Shown here: positions 1 to 10,589 of the stretch, one piece after another | Layout: each line of letters begins with the position of its first letter | How positions within the stretch are numbered: the stretch's first letter is position 1 | Translations under genes and position numbers: made by a program | Notes under the pieces: model-generated | What the model saw: the letters and a program-made list of their open reading frames with translations, nothing else | The model's database searches: none | Told to the model about the DNA's origin: nothing | Origin: Candidatus Helicobacter avicola | Lineage (GTDB): Bacteria; Campylobacterota; Campylobacteria; Campylobacterales; Helicobacteraceae | DNA length: 33,544 bases | Assembly (NCBI GenBank): GCA_019112865.1 | Contig: DXIN01000013.1 | Coordinates: 1 to 33,544, forward strand | Reading direction: 5' to 3'

Positions 1-852
1 GAAGTCGTAGGTATCGTAGAAGAATCTAAGCAAGGGAGATTTGGCAAGACAACCACACTTGCTAGTGCTAATCCCCAAACCAATAGGCTCAAAGATTCTC
101 TTAATGAAATGAGCAAAGCCCTCTATGAACTCGTAGGTGATAATCTCGCAGAAGCAGCCCAAGTATTTAAAGCCTATGAAAATAATGACTTCACACCAAG
201 GATTGCAGACCCTCTAGGATTAGAAAAAGGTGTGAATGCTCTAGGAGATTCTATAAGTGCTATGCTAGAAGCTAGCTCCAACTTCGCCAAAGACTTAGCA
301 GCCCAAAGTGAAGAGTTAAAAACCTCTATGCAAAAACTCACAGAAGGATCTCAATCTCAAGCTAGCTCACTAGAACAATCTGCAGCAGCAGTAGAAGAGA
401 TAAGCTCATCAATGCAAAATGTCAGTGATAAGACCATAGAAGCTACCAAACAAGCAGAGGATATTAAAAACATTGTAGGAGTGATAAAAGACATAGCAGA
501 CCAAACCAATCTCTTAGCTTTAAATGCTGCTATAGAAGCAGCAAGAGCAGGAGAGCATGGTAGAGGCTTTGCAGTAGTAGCAGATGAAGTAAGAAAACTA
601 GCAGAGAGAACGACTAAATCACTAGGAGAGATAGAAGCTAATGTCAATATCTTAGTGCAATCTGTTAATGAGATGAGTGAATCTATACGAGAGCAAACAG
701 AAGGTTTATCACAGATTAATGAGGCTATTGCTCAATTAGAGGGAGTAACCCAAGAGAATGTAGAAGTAGCCAACAATACTAATGAGATCACTCAAAGAGT
801 GAATACCATAGCTGATGAGATATTAGCTGATGTGGAGAGGAAGAAGTTTTAG
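1..852 (+). CDS. Methyl-accepting chemotaxis protein, C-terminal part (5' end outside window)
   Basis: The reading frame is open from base 1 to the TAG at 852 (283 codons visible), so the start lies upstream of the window. What remains is the cytoplasmic signalling domain of a chemoreceptor, a long antiparallel coiled coil that binds CheW and CheA. The hairpin tip is clear around window residues 160-195, with the highly conserved [18 protein letters not shown] followed by [17 protein letters not shown]. Flanking residues form heptad-rich helices with Gln/Glu pairs suitable for methylation. The sensing domain and membrane segments are not visible, so the ligand cannot be inferred. The protein ends ERKKF with no obvious C-terminal CheB/CheR docking pentapeptide. 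The next gene is convergent, 8 bp away. Family assignment is certain. Confidence 0.95.
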   Translation, partial: EVVGIVEESKQGRFGKTTTLASANPQTNRLKDSLNEMSKALYELVGDNLAEAAQVFKAYENNDFTPRIADPLGLEKGVNALGDSISAMLEASSNFAKDLAAQSEELKTSMQKLTEGSQSQASSLEQSAAAVEEISSSMQNVSDKTIEATKQAEDIKNIVGVIKDIADQTNLLALNAAIEAARAGEHGRGFAVVADEVRKLAERTTKSLGEIEANVNILVQSVNEMSESIREQTEGLSQINEAIAQLEGVTQENVEVANNTNEITQRVNTIADEILADVERKKF

Positions 853-860
853 GGCTTTGC

Positions 861-1367
861 TTAGTCTTGTTCCCAGTCCTTGAGGCTTTGGAGCACTTCA
901 TCTCGCGGTGGTTTTAGGTGTAGATATGGGCGCACTTCTTCTTCCGTAAGATGTGTCCATATCTTATCTTTACCCATAATCCCCATACTATCCACGCTGC
1001 CGCGCAAAATGAGCTTATCTCCCTCCAATCGCGCTTTTGCATAATACACTTCGCCTGTGCGGAAATGATACACTCTCCCACCCCTATATTCGTGTCCCTT
1101 GCGTTCTAGTCCATACACAAAAATCGTGCCTCTATCATATCGCTCACGCAATTTAGGATTTTTATTGTTACTATCTTTTCTCGCCGAGCTACCATCGACA
1201 TTAGCAAACCCATAGGCATAATACTTGCCATTATGAGAGAAAAACTCTACGATAGATTGGCGTCCATCAGAACCTATGTGTGTCTTATAAAATCCCGCTA
1301 ACTCTTGCGCTCCATAACTCCAATGCACCAAACTCACCACACCCAAAATACAAATCAAATACCGCAT
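861..1367 (-). CDS. DUF2147 family secreted protein
   Basis: This 168-residue protein has an N-terminal signal peptide (MRYLICILGVVSLVHWSYG, cleavage probably near residues 19-21), so it is probably periplasmic. After the leader the sequence fits the DUF2147 family: an early G-F/W segment followed by DGRQSIVEF, a central R-x-x-G-T-I-F-V-Y-G-L segment, a GG-x-V-Y-x-x-x-T-G-E-x-Y-x-A-K segment near residues 97-112, and a late G-S-V-x-x-x-G-x-M-G segment before I-W-T. DUF2147 proteins are small secreted beta-rich domains of unknown biochemical role, so no function is assigned. It is divergent from the outer-membrane protein gene at 1460, with an 92-bp intergenic region holding candidate promoters in both directions. 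Confidence 0.8.
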   Translation of the reverse strand: MRYLICILGVVSLVHWSYGAQELAGFYKTHIGSDGRQSIVEFFSHNGKYYAYGFANVDGSSARKDSNNKNPKLRERYDRGTIFVYGLERKGHEYRGGRVYHFRTGEVYYAKARLEGDKLILRGSVDSMGIMGKDKIWTHLTEEEVRPYLHLKPPRDEVLQSLKDWEQD

Positions 1368-1401
1368 TCTAATCCTTAAGAAACACTTAGTTTTAAGCTA
1401 A

Positions 1402-1424
1402 AGTATATCAGAAATTGCTACAAT
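1402..1424. promoter_or_regulatory. Candidate divergent -10 elements for DUF2147 gene and OMP gene
   Basis: TACAAT at 1419-1424 on the plus strand lies 35 bp before the TTG start at 1460. On the minus strand TATACT (complement of 1402-1407) lies about 35 bp before the start at 1367. Both resemble the TATAAT-like -10 box used by the Helicobacter housekeeping sigma factor, whose -35 box is poorly conserved. No good -35 box was seen for either. Assignment is by motif and distance only. Confidence 0.35.
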
Positions 1425-1459
1425 AGCACTTACAAATTACCCAAATTCAAGGATTGTGT

Positions 1460-2146
1460 TTGAGACTAAGAACCTTAGCATTTTTGTGGTGCATATATGT
1501 GTGTATCCCTACTATCGCATTAGGAGAAAGACGCACGGAAGTGCGGTATGAAAATGATCTCAAGCCTCAAGAAGAGATTCTAGAGGAAGTCCAAAAAACA
1601 CACCAAACCCTTCTCAACAAAGTCGCTGGAATCCCCGAGCCTAAATACAAAGACCCGCGTTCGAGATTCTATCTAGGGCTAAACCTTGGCGCAGCATATA
1701 GCCCCAAAAGTGGATTTGGCTACATCATAGGTGCAGAAGCTGGCTATAACTTTGTCGTGCAAAAAGACAATTCTTTGCGTGTATTTGTATTTTTTGACCG
1801 CTTTGCAAATAACTTCAGCACAGACCTCAACATCGATGCAAACAAGCCTAATCTTTTCCAAATCTATCGTATGGGAATCTCGGCAGAATACCGCGCGTAT
1901 GTCAATCCATACTTTGGATTCAAAGTCCGATTGGTGAGCTTTGGCGTTAATGACCTAGCACGCACTTCAGAAGTTGCTAATCCAGAGCTAAGTCGCCGTA
2001 AAAAAGTTGGATTTTTCCCCACCATTGGGTTTGGACCGATTTTTAACTACAAGTTTAACGAAGTATTTATAGGGCTTGATGTGTTGGATTACACGTTAGA
2101 ACACGGACCTACGATAAATTTCTTACAATACTCACTACGTTTTTAG
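1460..2146 (+). CDS. Probable Helicobacter-type outer-membrane beta-barrel protein
   Basis: The likely product is 228 residues. I chose the TTG at 1460 because the Shine-Dalgarno sequence AAGGA (1449-1453) is 6 nt upstream; the TTG at 1454 is too close to it, and no ATG is available. The start gives a signal peptide (MRLRTLAFLWCIYVCIPTIALG). After a charged stretch with a short helical segment (residues 30-55), the sequence alternates hydrophobic and polar residues with many aromatics, as in a small barrel: FYLGLNLGAAY, GYIIGAEAGYNFVV, LRVFVFFDRF and so on. The last residues, FLQYSLRF, end in the C-terminal Phe typical of BamA-inserted barrels. Helicobacter genomes carry many such proteins and I cannot assign a porin or adhesin role. 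pyrE follows 9 bp downstream, probably in the same transcript. Confidence 0.75.
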   Translation: MRLRTLAFLWCIYVCIPTIALGERRTEVRYENDLKPQEEILEEVQKTHQTLLNKVAGIPEPKYKDPRSRFYLGLNLGAAYSPKSGFGYIIGAEAGYNFVVQKDNSLRVFVFFDRFANNFSTDLNIDANKPNLFQIYRMGISAEYRAYVNPYFGFKVRLVSFGVNDLARTSEVANPELSRRKKVGFFPTIGFGPIFNYKFNEVFIGLDVLDYTLEHGPTINFLQYSLRF

Positions 2147-2155
2147 GAGGATATA

Positions 2156-2767
2156 ATGGATATTAAAGCCTATTATACCAATGCTAAAGCGCTGCTAGAA
2201 GGGCATTTTTTGCTTAGTAGTGGCAACCACTCTGCCTTTTATCTCCAATCAGCCAAAGTGCTAGAAAATCCTACCATAGCACAAGAGCTAGCTACTGCTT
2301 TGGCAAAGCAGATTACCACATACGATATACAGCCTGATTGTGTATGCTCACCGGCATTGGGTGGGATTCTAGCTGGGTATGAATTGGCGCGCGCGCTTGG
2401 AGTGCGCTTTATCTTTACCGAACGCGTAGATGGGAAAATGACACTGCGCCGTGGATTTGAAGTGCGACAGGGAGAAAAAGTGCTTATTTGTGAGGACATT
2501 ATCACCACAGGTGGTTCAGCCCTAGAATCTGCACAATGTCTAGAAGCATTGGGAGCGCGAATTGTAGCGTTTGCAGGGCTTGCAAATCGTGGATTTTGCC
2601 AAAGAGTAGGCTCAAGCCTAGAGCGCAAGAAAGAAGCCAAACTTCCACAATCCCTACCGCTTTTTGCACTAGAAGATTTTGCATTTGAAATGTATGCTCC
2701 ACAAGATTGTCCATTGTGCAAAGAGGGTAAAATACCCGCTATTAAGCCCGGCAGTAGAGGAAACTAA
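2156..2767 (+). CDS. pyrE: Orotate phosphoribosyltransferase
   Basis: This 203-residue enzyme transfers the phosphoribosyl group of PRPP to orotate to make OMP, the fifth step of de novo pyrimidine synthesis, in the cytoplasm. The type I phosphoribosyltransferase PRPP loop is clear at residues 109-121 ([13 protein letters not shown]), and the N-terminal half has [13 protein letters not shown] and [18 protein letters not shown], which match the OPRTase substrate-binding segments. The C-terminal part carries a C-P-L-C segment followed by K-E-G-K-I-P, as in the longer OPRTase subgroup. The ATG is preceded by AGGAGG at 2146-2151. It starts 9 bp after the outer-membrane protein gene and ends 3 bp before the RDD gene. 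An alternating GC run near 2386-2395 encodes the LARAL region. Confidence 0.95.
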   Translation: MDIKAYYTNAKALLEGHFLLSSGNHSAFYLQSAKVLENPTIAQELATALAKQITTYDIQPDCVCSPALGGILAGYELARALGVRFIFTERVDGKMTLRRGFEVRQGEKVLICEDIITTGGSALESAQCLEALGARIVAFAGLANRGFCQRVGSSLERKKEAKLPQSLPLFALEDFAFEMYAPQDCPLCKEGKIPAIKPGSRGN

Positions 2768-2770
2768 ATC

Positions 2771-3265
2771 GTGGAAAAACGCATAAAGCCACGATGGCGC
2801 ACTATCAAACAATCCAAGTCCCACACGCCAAATAGCAATCCCGCTGACACACACAAATCGCCGTTTTTTCTAGTAGAACGCATCATTGCCTTTATTACTG
2901 ATATGTTTATGATAAATATGCCTATTCTTTATATCGCATACTTCGTGCTGGGCTCTAAGGAAGCGTTTTTGGGTAATCAAATAGTGATTTTTTCTTGCGT
3001 GGGGGTTTTTGGGATTATTCTCTCACTTTTTATTGCATCAAGTGGGCAAACACCGGGCTATCGCTATGTGGGATTGAAGCTCGTTGCCCAAGATACCACA
3101 GAGGGTAAAGTCCCTTTTGTGGTGGCATTTTTGCGTTATGTGTTATGGATTATTAGTATGGCGACTCTTGTAGGTATCTGTATCGCGTATTTTCGCAAAG
3201 ATCGCAAGACATTTTATGATCTTGTGTGCCACACAAATATAATCCAAGCTCCCAAAAAGTCCTAG
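2771..3265 (+). CDS. RDD family integral membrane protein
   Basis: This 164-residue protein begins at GTG 2771, with AGAGGAAA about 8 nt upstream. A basic N-terminal tail of about 33 residues precedes the RDD domain. The signature Arg and Asp residues lie at the start of the first membrane segment (FLVERIIAFITDMFMINMPI). There are about three hydrophobic segments, near residues 40-65, 75-95 and 120-145, with SGQTPGYRYVGLKLV between the second and third, as is usual for the family. RDD proteins are small inner-membrane proteins; some act as cation/proton antiporters, but most have no known role, so I assign none. The gene sits tightly between pyrE and an acetyltransferase gene in a likely operon. 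Confidence 0.85.
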   Translation: MEKRIKPRWRTIKQSKSHTPNSNPADTHKSPFFLVERIIAFITDMFMINMPILYIAYFVLGSKEAFLGNQIVIFSCVGVFGIILSLFIASSGQTPGYRYVGLKLVAQDTTEGKVPFVVAFLRYVLWIISMATLVGICIAYFRKDRKTFYDLVCHTNIIQAPKKS

Positions 3266-3279
3266 ACAAAGGAATACAA

Positions 3280-3741
3280 ATGGCATTTTTAATCCAAAAA
3301 CCCACACTCAAAGATATACCGCAAATGCGTGCTTTAGTCAGCGATGAAGTGCGGCGCGGTGTGATACTTGAGAGGAGCGAAGAGGAGATGGCAAATGCCA
3401 TCAGGTCCTATCACATTGTGCGTGATGGCGGTGAAATAGTGGGATTTTGCGCACTTTATATATATTCCCCAAGTCTTGGCGAATTGCGCTCACTTATCGT
3501 AAAGGAATCCCACAGAGGTAGAGGTATCGCTAGCGCACTTATAGAATCTGTCAAGCTTGAAGCGCAAAATCTAGGTTTGAATGAAGTTTTGGTGCTGACT
3601 TATAAAGAGAGATTATTCCAAAAGCTAGGATTTGTTATAATAGACAAGACACTTTTACCAAATCACAAAATATGGGCGGATTGTATCAAATGCAAACACT
3701 TTCCAATATGCGACGAGATAGCTCTCATAGCCAAAGTTTAA
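3280..3741 (+). CDS. GNAT-family N-acetyltransferase, possibly N-acetylglutamate synthase-like
   Basis: I start this 153-residue protein at ATG 3280, where AAAGGAA (3268-3274) is well placed; the earlier in-frame ATG at 3226 overlaps the RDD gene and lacks a ribosome site. The acetyl-CoA loop is visible as V-x-x-x-x-R-G-R-G-I-A-S-A-L near residues 93-108, inside a typical GNAT fold. The C-terminal segment, IWADCIKCKHFPICDEIAL, has the Cys-rich ending I associate from memory with short stand-alone N-acetylglutamate synthases of the arginine pathway. The specific substrate is therefore a reasonable guess and not proven. The 3' end overlaps the start of the next membrane-protein gene in another frame. 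Confidence 0.8.
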   Translation: MAFLIQKPTLKDIPQMRALVSDEVRRGVILERSEEEMANAIRSYHIVRDGGEIVGFCALYIYSPSLGELRSLIVKESHRGRGIASALIESVKLEAQNLGLNEVLVLTYKERLFQKLGFVIIDKTLLPNHKIWADCIKCKHFPICDEIALIAKV

Positions 3742-4152
3742 AAAATATCCTTTTTTTGCTTGGGCTTTTTGTGTATGAATGCCTAGCAAGCGTTATCGTG
3801 TATCTACCTCCATTACTTGGTATTTTGTTTGTGCTTTTTGTGCGTTATGACACAAAGGGGGATTTTTGGCGATTTTGTATTATTGTGGCAATAATATTTG
3901 TGGTAGAGATATTTTATGATATGCCGCTTTGGTTTTTGTTTGTGCTTTTTGTGGTGCTTTATTATGTGGTAACGCTATGGCTTGCGAATTTCAATGCCAA
4001 ATATATCTTAAATATCGCACAAGTGGTGTTTGTGTATATGGGTGTGTATCTTGCATTTATCTATACAGAAATTATCACTGGCACACCACTACTTATCAAT
4101 CCTCTTGTGATTGTGTATTATTGCGTGTTTGAAGCTGTTATGGTGAGTATCT

Positions 4153-4169
<17 letters not shown>
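3672..4169 (+). CDS. Small polytopic membrane protein upstream of PBP2
   Basis: I do not recognise a family. The product is up to 165 residues and consists mostly of hydrophobic segments: roughly residues 25-45, 50-60, 68-85, 88-105, 113-130 and 135-155, so about five or six membrane spans with short loops. The start is uncertain. ATGs at 3672, 3690 and 3708 are all in frame, all overlap the end of the acetyltransferase gene, and none has a strong ribosome site; GGCGGA lies 9 nt before 3690. The 3' end overlaps mrdA by 17 bp, which suggests translational coupling. Genes directly ahead of PBP2 in rod-shape operons often encode MreD, also a small polytopic protein. The position and topology would fit, but I see no diagnostic motif. 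Confidence 0.65.
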
Positions 4170-6946
<2,777 letters not shown>

Positions 6947-6950
6947 TGCT

Positions 6951-6979
6951 TTGAATTTTGGTGTGCAAAAATGTATAAT
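6951..6979 (+). promoter_or_regulatory. Promoter candidate for the first glycosyltransferase gene
   Basis: TTGAAT at 6951-6956 and a perfect TATAAT at 6974-6979 are 17 bp apart, immediately after the pseB stop. The -10 box lies 29 bp before ATG 7009, and the Shine-Dalgarno sequence AAGGAGT is at about 6998-7004. This suggests the glycosyltransferase gene has its own promoter in addition to read-through from pseB. Confidence 0.6.
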
Positions 6980-7008
6980 ACTCCAAACCCCAATCCTAAG
7001 GAGTCCTG

Positions 7009-8321
7009 ATGAATCCCACACTTTATGTTATCGTGCCTTGTTATAATGAAGAGGAAGTCCTGCCACAGACTTATACCGCGCTTAGCACCAAACTCACCAC
7101 AATGATGTGCAAAGACCTCATCTCTCCCAAAAGCACCATTGTATTTGTCGATGATGGAAGCAGGGATAATACATGGAATGTGTTAGATTCTCTAACTAAT
7201 AATTGCCCCCCCCAAGAGCAGTTTTGGGCAGTGCTAGACATTGCTTAGATTCAGAATCTACTAAAGGTTTGGAATCTAGATTCAGAGATGTAGATTCAAA
7301 TTTAGAATCCAACGCAACAGAATCTAAATTTGCTATACAAGAGCAACAAGGTGGCGAAGTATCTTTGATGAGATGCGGAAGCGAAGCGACCAAATCCCAG
7401 AGGGTAAATTGTGATTTTGCGAGAGGCGATGCAGGGATTTTACTAGATGTAAATGAGCAAGTCGCCCCGAAGCAATCCGCAATTTATCGCCTTAGCCCCG
7501 CTGTTGCGAGCAAAGCGAAGCAAAAAGAGACAAGCCAAGATTCACAACCCCTAGATTCTATAACTCCACGCATCATAGCCCTCAAGCTCTCTACCAACAA
7601 AGGACACCAAAACGCTCTTTTAGCCGGGCTAGAATACGCAAGCAAGCGGTGTGATTGTGCGATAAGTATTGATTGTGATTTGCAGCAAGATGAGCAAAAA
7701 CTTGATGAATTTATACAGCAATACAAAAATGGCGCAGATATTGTAATGGGTATCCGTAATGACCGCAATACTGACACTATATTCAAAAAATATACTGCCC
7801 TAGGATTCTATAAACTTATGGCGATTATGGGAGTAAAACTTACCAAAAATCACGCAGATTATAGGCTTTTGAGCAAAAAAGCTCTAGACGCACTCCTAGC
7901 ACATAAAGAATCTAATCTTTTTTTACGCGGTATTATCGACAATATGGGCTTTGTCAAAGCATCTGTGTATTTTGATGTGAAACCAAGAAGTGCTGGGGAA
8001 TCCAAATACCCCCTGCGCAAAATGCTCTCTTTTGCGTGGAATGGGATTACAAGCTTTAGCATTATGCCTCTGCGGCTTGTGAGTGTGCTAGGATTTGTGT
8101 TTTTTATGCTCTCTCTTGGGCTTGGAGGCTATGCACTCTATATCAAGCTTTTTACGGATAATGCCATGTGGGGCTGGGCATCGACACTCATTCCTCTTAG
8201 CTTTTTTAGTGGGATACAGCTACTAAGTCTTGGGATTATCGGGGAATACATAGGCAAGATCTATAGTGAATCTAAGCACCGCCCGAGGTATTTTATTGAA
8301 AAAGTTAAAAAATCTAAGTAG
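7009..8321 (+). CDS. GtrB/DPM1-like family 2 glycosyltransferase, phase-variable, frame broken at a C8 tract
   Basis: Two frames together encode one enzyme. The first 66 codons (from ATG 7009) have the GT-A opening VIVPCYNEEEVLP and IVFVDDGSRDNTW. After C8 (7206-7213) this frame reaches TAG at 7246-7248, giving a 79-residue stub. The frame open to 8321 carries the rest: LSTNKGHQNALLAGLEYA, then D-C-D-L-Q-Q-D, a typical NHADYRLLSK motif, and two C-terminal membrane helices, as in transferases that load sugars onto polyprenyl phosphate. One extra C (C9) or two fewer (C6) would fuse the frames into about 437 residues, so the gene as sequenced is OFF. Between VDDGSRDNTW and the LSTNKGHQ segment lies an insert of about 120 codons (7203-7565) absent from the family as I know it. 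The sugar donor is unknown. Confidence 0.85.
7203..7565 (+). other. Low-complexity insert within the first glycosyltransferase
   Basis: About 363 bp separate two motifs that normally lie about 15-20 residues apart in GtrB-like enzymes. In the ON frame it encodes a hydrophilic segment rich in Ser, Asp and Glu (DSES, LESRF, DVDSNLESNATESK). At the DNA level it is dense in GAATCT/GATTC words and has GC-rich words (GCGAAGCG, GAAGCAATCC, TTGCGAG). These recall intergenic repeats of other genomes, as far as I remember, more than coding DNA. The boundaries are estimated from where homology to the glycosyltransferase family appears to stop and resume. Confidence 0.55.
7206..7213 (+). repeat. C8 homopolymer, probable slipped-strand phase-variation switch
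   Basis: Eight C residues follow TAATAATTG inside the coding region of the glycosyltransferase. The flanking frames each encode one part of the same enzyme and differ by one base, the usual sign of slipped-strand switching in Helicobacter and Campylobacter surface-glycan genes. C8 is OFF; C9 or C6 is predicted ON. A tract of 8 is near the lower limit for frequent switching. Confidence 0.75.
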
Positions 8322-8374
8322 CCTAAAGAACCAGATTGGGTCGATACAAATCACTTAAGAGATTTGCTCCTCCC

Positions 8375-8395
8375 TCTCCAAAGGAGATTTGGAGA
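8375..8395. repeat. Perfect 8-bp inverted repeat (hairpin)
   Basis: TCTCCAAA (8375-8382), loop GGAGA, TTTGGAGA (8388-8395). It could act as the end of the glycosyltransferase transcript, 54 bp after its stop codon, but the following bases (ATCTGGGAGAAAC) have no T run. Confidence 0.5.
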
Positions 8396-8428
8396 ATCTG
8401 GGAGAAACACAACAACAAATAAGGAAGG

Positions 8429-8468
8429 AAAGATGCACTCAACCCACCCACCCGACCTATGCATCTTT
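8429..8468. repeat. Perfect 9-bp inverted repeat with C-rich loop
   Basis: AAAGATGCA (8429-8437) pairs with TGCATCTTT (8460-8468). The 22-nt loop contains ACCCACCCACCC. The function is unknown; it is not a standard terminator. Confidence 0.5.
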
Positions 8469-8668
8469 GGATTTGCTCATCGCATATAATAAATTTATGG
8501 TGCAATTATAAAGATTTTTTGTTTAAATAAAAATTAATAACAATTCTTATTTTGATTAATAGGAAATTTTAATACTAAAAGAGATAATAAGCACTTTGAA
8601 TCTAGCAGATTTACTTCGCAAAATATGTTATCTAGGGGGAATCTCTTGTATTTTGTCTTGATACATTA

Positions 8669-8759
8669 TGGCGGACAGGGAGGGATTCGAACCCTCGGTA
8701 ACCTTGCGGCTACGCGTCCTTAGCAGGGACGTGGTTTCAGCCAACTCACCCACCGGTCC
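8669..8759 (-). tRNA. tRNA-Ser (anticodon GCU)
   Basis: The minus strand from 8759 to 8669 folds as a class II tRNA of 91 nt including an encoded CCA end. The anticodon arm is GTCC-CTGCTAA-GGAC, giving anticodon GCU for AGC/AGU codons. The long variable arm (about TAGCCGCAAGGTTA) identifies a serine tRNA, and the T arm has GGTTCGAATCC. The discriminator base is G, as expected for serine. The acceptor stem GGACCGG/CCTGTCC has one mismatch at pair 5 (C opposite T). It stands alone between two plus-strand genes. Confidence 0.95.
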
Positions 8760-8883
8760 AAAAAACAAAATAAGAAACAAAACAAATAAGAAGTTAAGAT
8801 AGTAAATAAAAGCAGGAATTCTAACCCAAAAAACATAAAACAAGGCTTAACACGCTTTTAGCAAATCTTAGCAAGAAATATGT

Positions 8884-8889
8884 TAGAAT
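8884..8889 (+). promoter_or_regulatory. Candidate -10 element for fabD
   Basis: TAGAAT in ATGTTAGAATCTC, 47 bp before the fabD ATG, is the best -10 match upstream of the gene. The upstream DNA is AT-rich with no clear -35 box. fabD itself has AAAGGA at about 8926-8931 as its ribosome site. Confidence 0.3.
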
Positions 8890-8935
8890 CTCACTTTTTA
8901 CCAAAGCACAACAATATAAAGCACAAAGGAATACA

Positions 8936-9862
8936 ATGAAAAAATATGCGTTTATATTTCCCGGTCAAGGTAGCCAAAGTGTCGGTATGGGCAAGGAGTT
9001 TTATGAGAATTTTACCCTTGCTAAAGAGTTGTTTGATGAAGCGAGTGAAGCAATAAAAGTCGATATGAAAGATTTGCTCTTTACTCCTAATGACAACCTC
9101 AATCTCACACAATACACGCAACCAGCGATTTTTCTTATCAGCTACATAGCTCATAGTATCTTGCAGCAAGAGCACCCCACAATGCCAAGCCTTGCATTTG
9201 GACATTCACTAGGTGAGGTAAGTGCATTTGTAGTGGCTAATGGAGCAGAGTTTAGCAGTGGTGTGAAACTTGTGCATACTAGAGGTGCGTTAATGGCAAA
9301 GGCTTGTGAAGGACAAGATGCTGGTATGATGGTGGTTGTGGGGCTTGAGGATAGTGTATTGGAGAGTTTTTGCCAAAAAGCCCAAAGTAGCAATAAAAAA
9401 ATATGGTGTGCAAACTACAATGGTGATGGGCAAATAGTTCTAGCAGGCAAAAAGAGTGATTTGAGCGCGTGTGAATCTGATATTAAAGCACTTGGAGCAA
9501 AACGCACATTGCTCCTACCTATGTCTGTGGCGAGTCATTGCCCTATGCTAGAGTCTATTTTAGATGAGTTTGGCGCGCTGTTGGAGGAGAATTTAAGTGG
9601 CGATGCGTCTGTGCCAATCCTCTCAAACGCAACCATACAAACTTATCAAAGCAAACAAGAGGCAAAAGATCTCCTTAGCAAGCAGCTCATCACTCCGGTG
9701 CTTTATAAACAATCCATTCTTAAAATAGATTCACAAGTCGATGGATATATAGAATTTGGCAATGGTAATGTGCTAAAAGGACTTAACAAACGTCTAAGCC
9801 AAAAACTTACCTATAATGTGAGCAATCTTGCCACGCTCAAAGAAACATTAGAAACACTTTAA
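8936..9862 (+). CDS. fabD: Malonyl-CoA:ACP transacylase
   Basis: FabD moves the malonyl group from CoA to acyl carrier protein, supplying the extender unit for type II fatty acid synthesis in the cytoplasm. The 308-residue length is normal. The N-terminal FPGQGSQSVGMGKEF (residues 8-22) forms the family's first motif, the nucleophile lies in F-G-H-S91-L-G-E, the substrate-binding Arg is R116 in HTRGALM, and the catalytic His is probably H201 in SVASHCPMLE. A late GNGNVLKGL segment matches the family's G-x-G-x-x-L motif. The gene is preceded by a promoter-like region and followed 10 bp later by the nucleosidase gene, suggesting a small operon through to the pseudopilin genes. Confidence 0.95.
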   Translation: MKKYAFIFPGQGSQSVGMGKEFYENFTLAKELFDEASEAIKVDMKDLLFTPNDNLNLTQYTQPAIFLISYIAHSILQQEHPTMPSLAFGHSLGEVSAFVVANGAEFSSGVKLVHTRGALMAKACEGQDAGMMVVVGLEDSVLESFCQKAQSSNKKIWCANYNGDGQIVLAGKKSDLSACESDIKALGAKRTLLLPMSVASHCPMLESILDEFGALLEENLSGDASVPILSNATIQTYQSKQEAKDLLSKQLITPVLYKQSILKIDSQVDGYIEFGNGNVLKGLNKRLSQKLTYNVSNLATLKETLETL

Positions 9863-9872
9863 GGAGTCTCCT

Positions 9873-10589
9873 ATGAAAGTCGGGATTATCGGTGCTATGA
9901 TTGAGGAGGTTACACCTCTTATAGAGACATTCAGAAGGCTACATTGCTCTATCTCACAGGAGCAGCTTGGAGGCAATACCTACTACAAAGTAAAAATAGG
10001 CGAAAAAGAAGTCTATATCGCATATAGCAAAATTGGCAAGGTGCATGCAGCAATCACTGCAAGTGTGATGATCGCACATTTTGGGTGTGAGAAAATCCTC
10101 TTTAGCGGTGTGGCTGGTGGGTTGGCAAAGGATCTCAAGGTTGGCGACCTACTCATCGCCTCCAAGCTTTGCCAACATGATGTGGATATTAGTGCGTTTG
10201 GACATCCGCTGGGCTTTATCCCCGAGAGTTCGACATTTATACAAGCAGATTCTGCACTCAACGCCCTAGCACACAAAGTCGCCAAACAAATGGGCAAAAA
10301 CCTCAAGGAAGGCATTATCGCTTCAGGCGATCAGTTTATCGCAAGCGAATCCAAAAAAATGTGGATCATCAAAGAATTTGGTGCAGATGCGGTAGAAATG
10401 GAGGGCGCAAGCGTGGCGGTGGTGTGCAATGCCTTTAATGTGCCTTTTTGTGTATTCCGCTCTATTAGCGATAGTGCTGATGGTGGTGCTGATGTGAGCT
10501 TTGATAAGTTTTTAGAATCTGCAGCTAAAGTGAGTGCGCAATTCACTTTAGAAATGCTAAAAGCCCTAGGATATGCACTTGAAATCTAG
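9873..10589 (+). CDS. mtnN: 5'-methylthioadenosine/S-adenosylhomocysteine nucleosidase (MTAN)
   Basis: This 238-residue enzyme hydrolyses the N-glycosidic bond of MTA and SAH. In Helicobacter and Campylobacter, MTAN is also known to cleave 6-amino-6-deoxyfutalosine in menaquinone synthesis, which probably applies here. The N-terminus MKVGIIGAMIEEVTPL contains the conserved Glu pair (E11/E12). FSGVAGGL lies at about 77-84, VEMEGASVA at 174-182 holds the ribose-binding Glu residues, and SISDSADGG at 197-205 holds the catalytic Asp (D200). AAGGAGT precedes the ATG. The 3' end overlaps the following phosphatase gene by 17 bp. Confidence 0.93.
   Translation: MKVGIIGAMIEEVTPLIETFRRLHCSISQEQLGGNTYYKVKIGEKEVYIAYSKIGKVHAAITASVMIAHFGCEKILFSGVAGGLAKDLKVGDLLIASKLCQHDVDISAFGHPLGFIPESSTFIQADSALNALAHKVAKQMGKNLKEGIIASGDQFIASESKKMWIIKEFGADAVEMEGASVAVVCNAFNVPFCVFRSISDSADGGADVSFDKFLESAAKVSAQFTLEMLKALGYALEI

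Larger units (their letters stand above)
8322..8668. other. Non-coding region with two inverted repeats between glycosyltransferase and tRNA-Ser
   Basis: No convincing gene is present. A perfect 8-bp inverted repeat, TCTCCAAA/TTTGGAGA with a 5-nt loop, lies at 8375-8395. A perfect 9-bp inverted repeat, AAAGATGCA/TGCATCTTT, lies at 8429-8437 and 8460-8468, with a 22-nt loop of mainly C and A (ACCCACCCACCC core). Neither is followed by a T run on the plus strand, so they are poor intrinsic terminators. From 8500 to 8620 the DNA is strongly AT-rich, with AATAACAATTCTTATT near 8537-8552, which is weakly Fur-box-like, but no gene lies close enough for an operator call. The region may be a degenerate repeat element or may encode a small RNA. 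Confidence 0.45.

Noticed and set aside
7009-7248. Stand-alone 79-residue glycosyltransferase-like protein
   Set aside because: It stops just after the C8 tract and lacks most of the catalytic domain; it is the OFF product of a longer gene.
8323-8505. 60-codon minus-strand open frame after the glycosyltransferase
   Set aside because: No plausible ribosome site or protein-like pattern; it runs through both inverted repeats and looks like chance.
8537-8552. Fur-box-like AATAACAATTCTTATT
   Set aside because: Only a 5-bp dyad with a 6-bp spacer in very AT-rich DNA, and no gene is positioned to be controlled by it.
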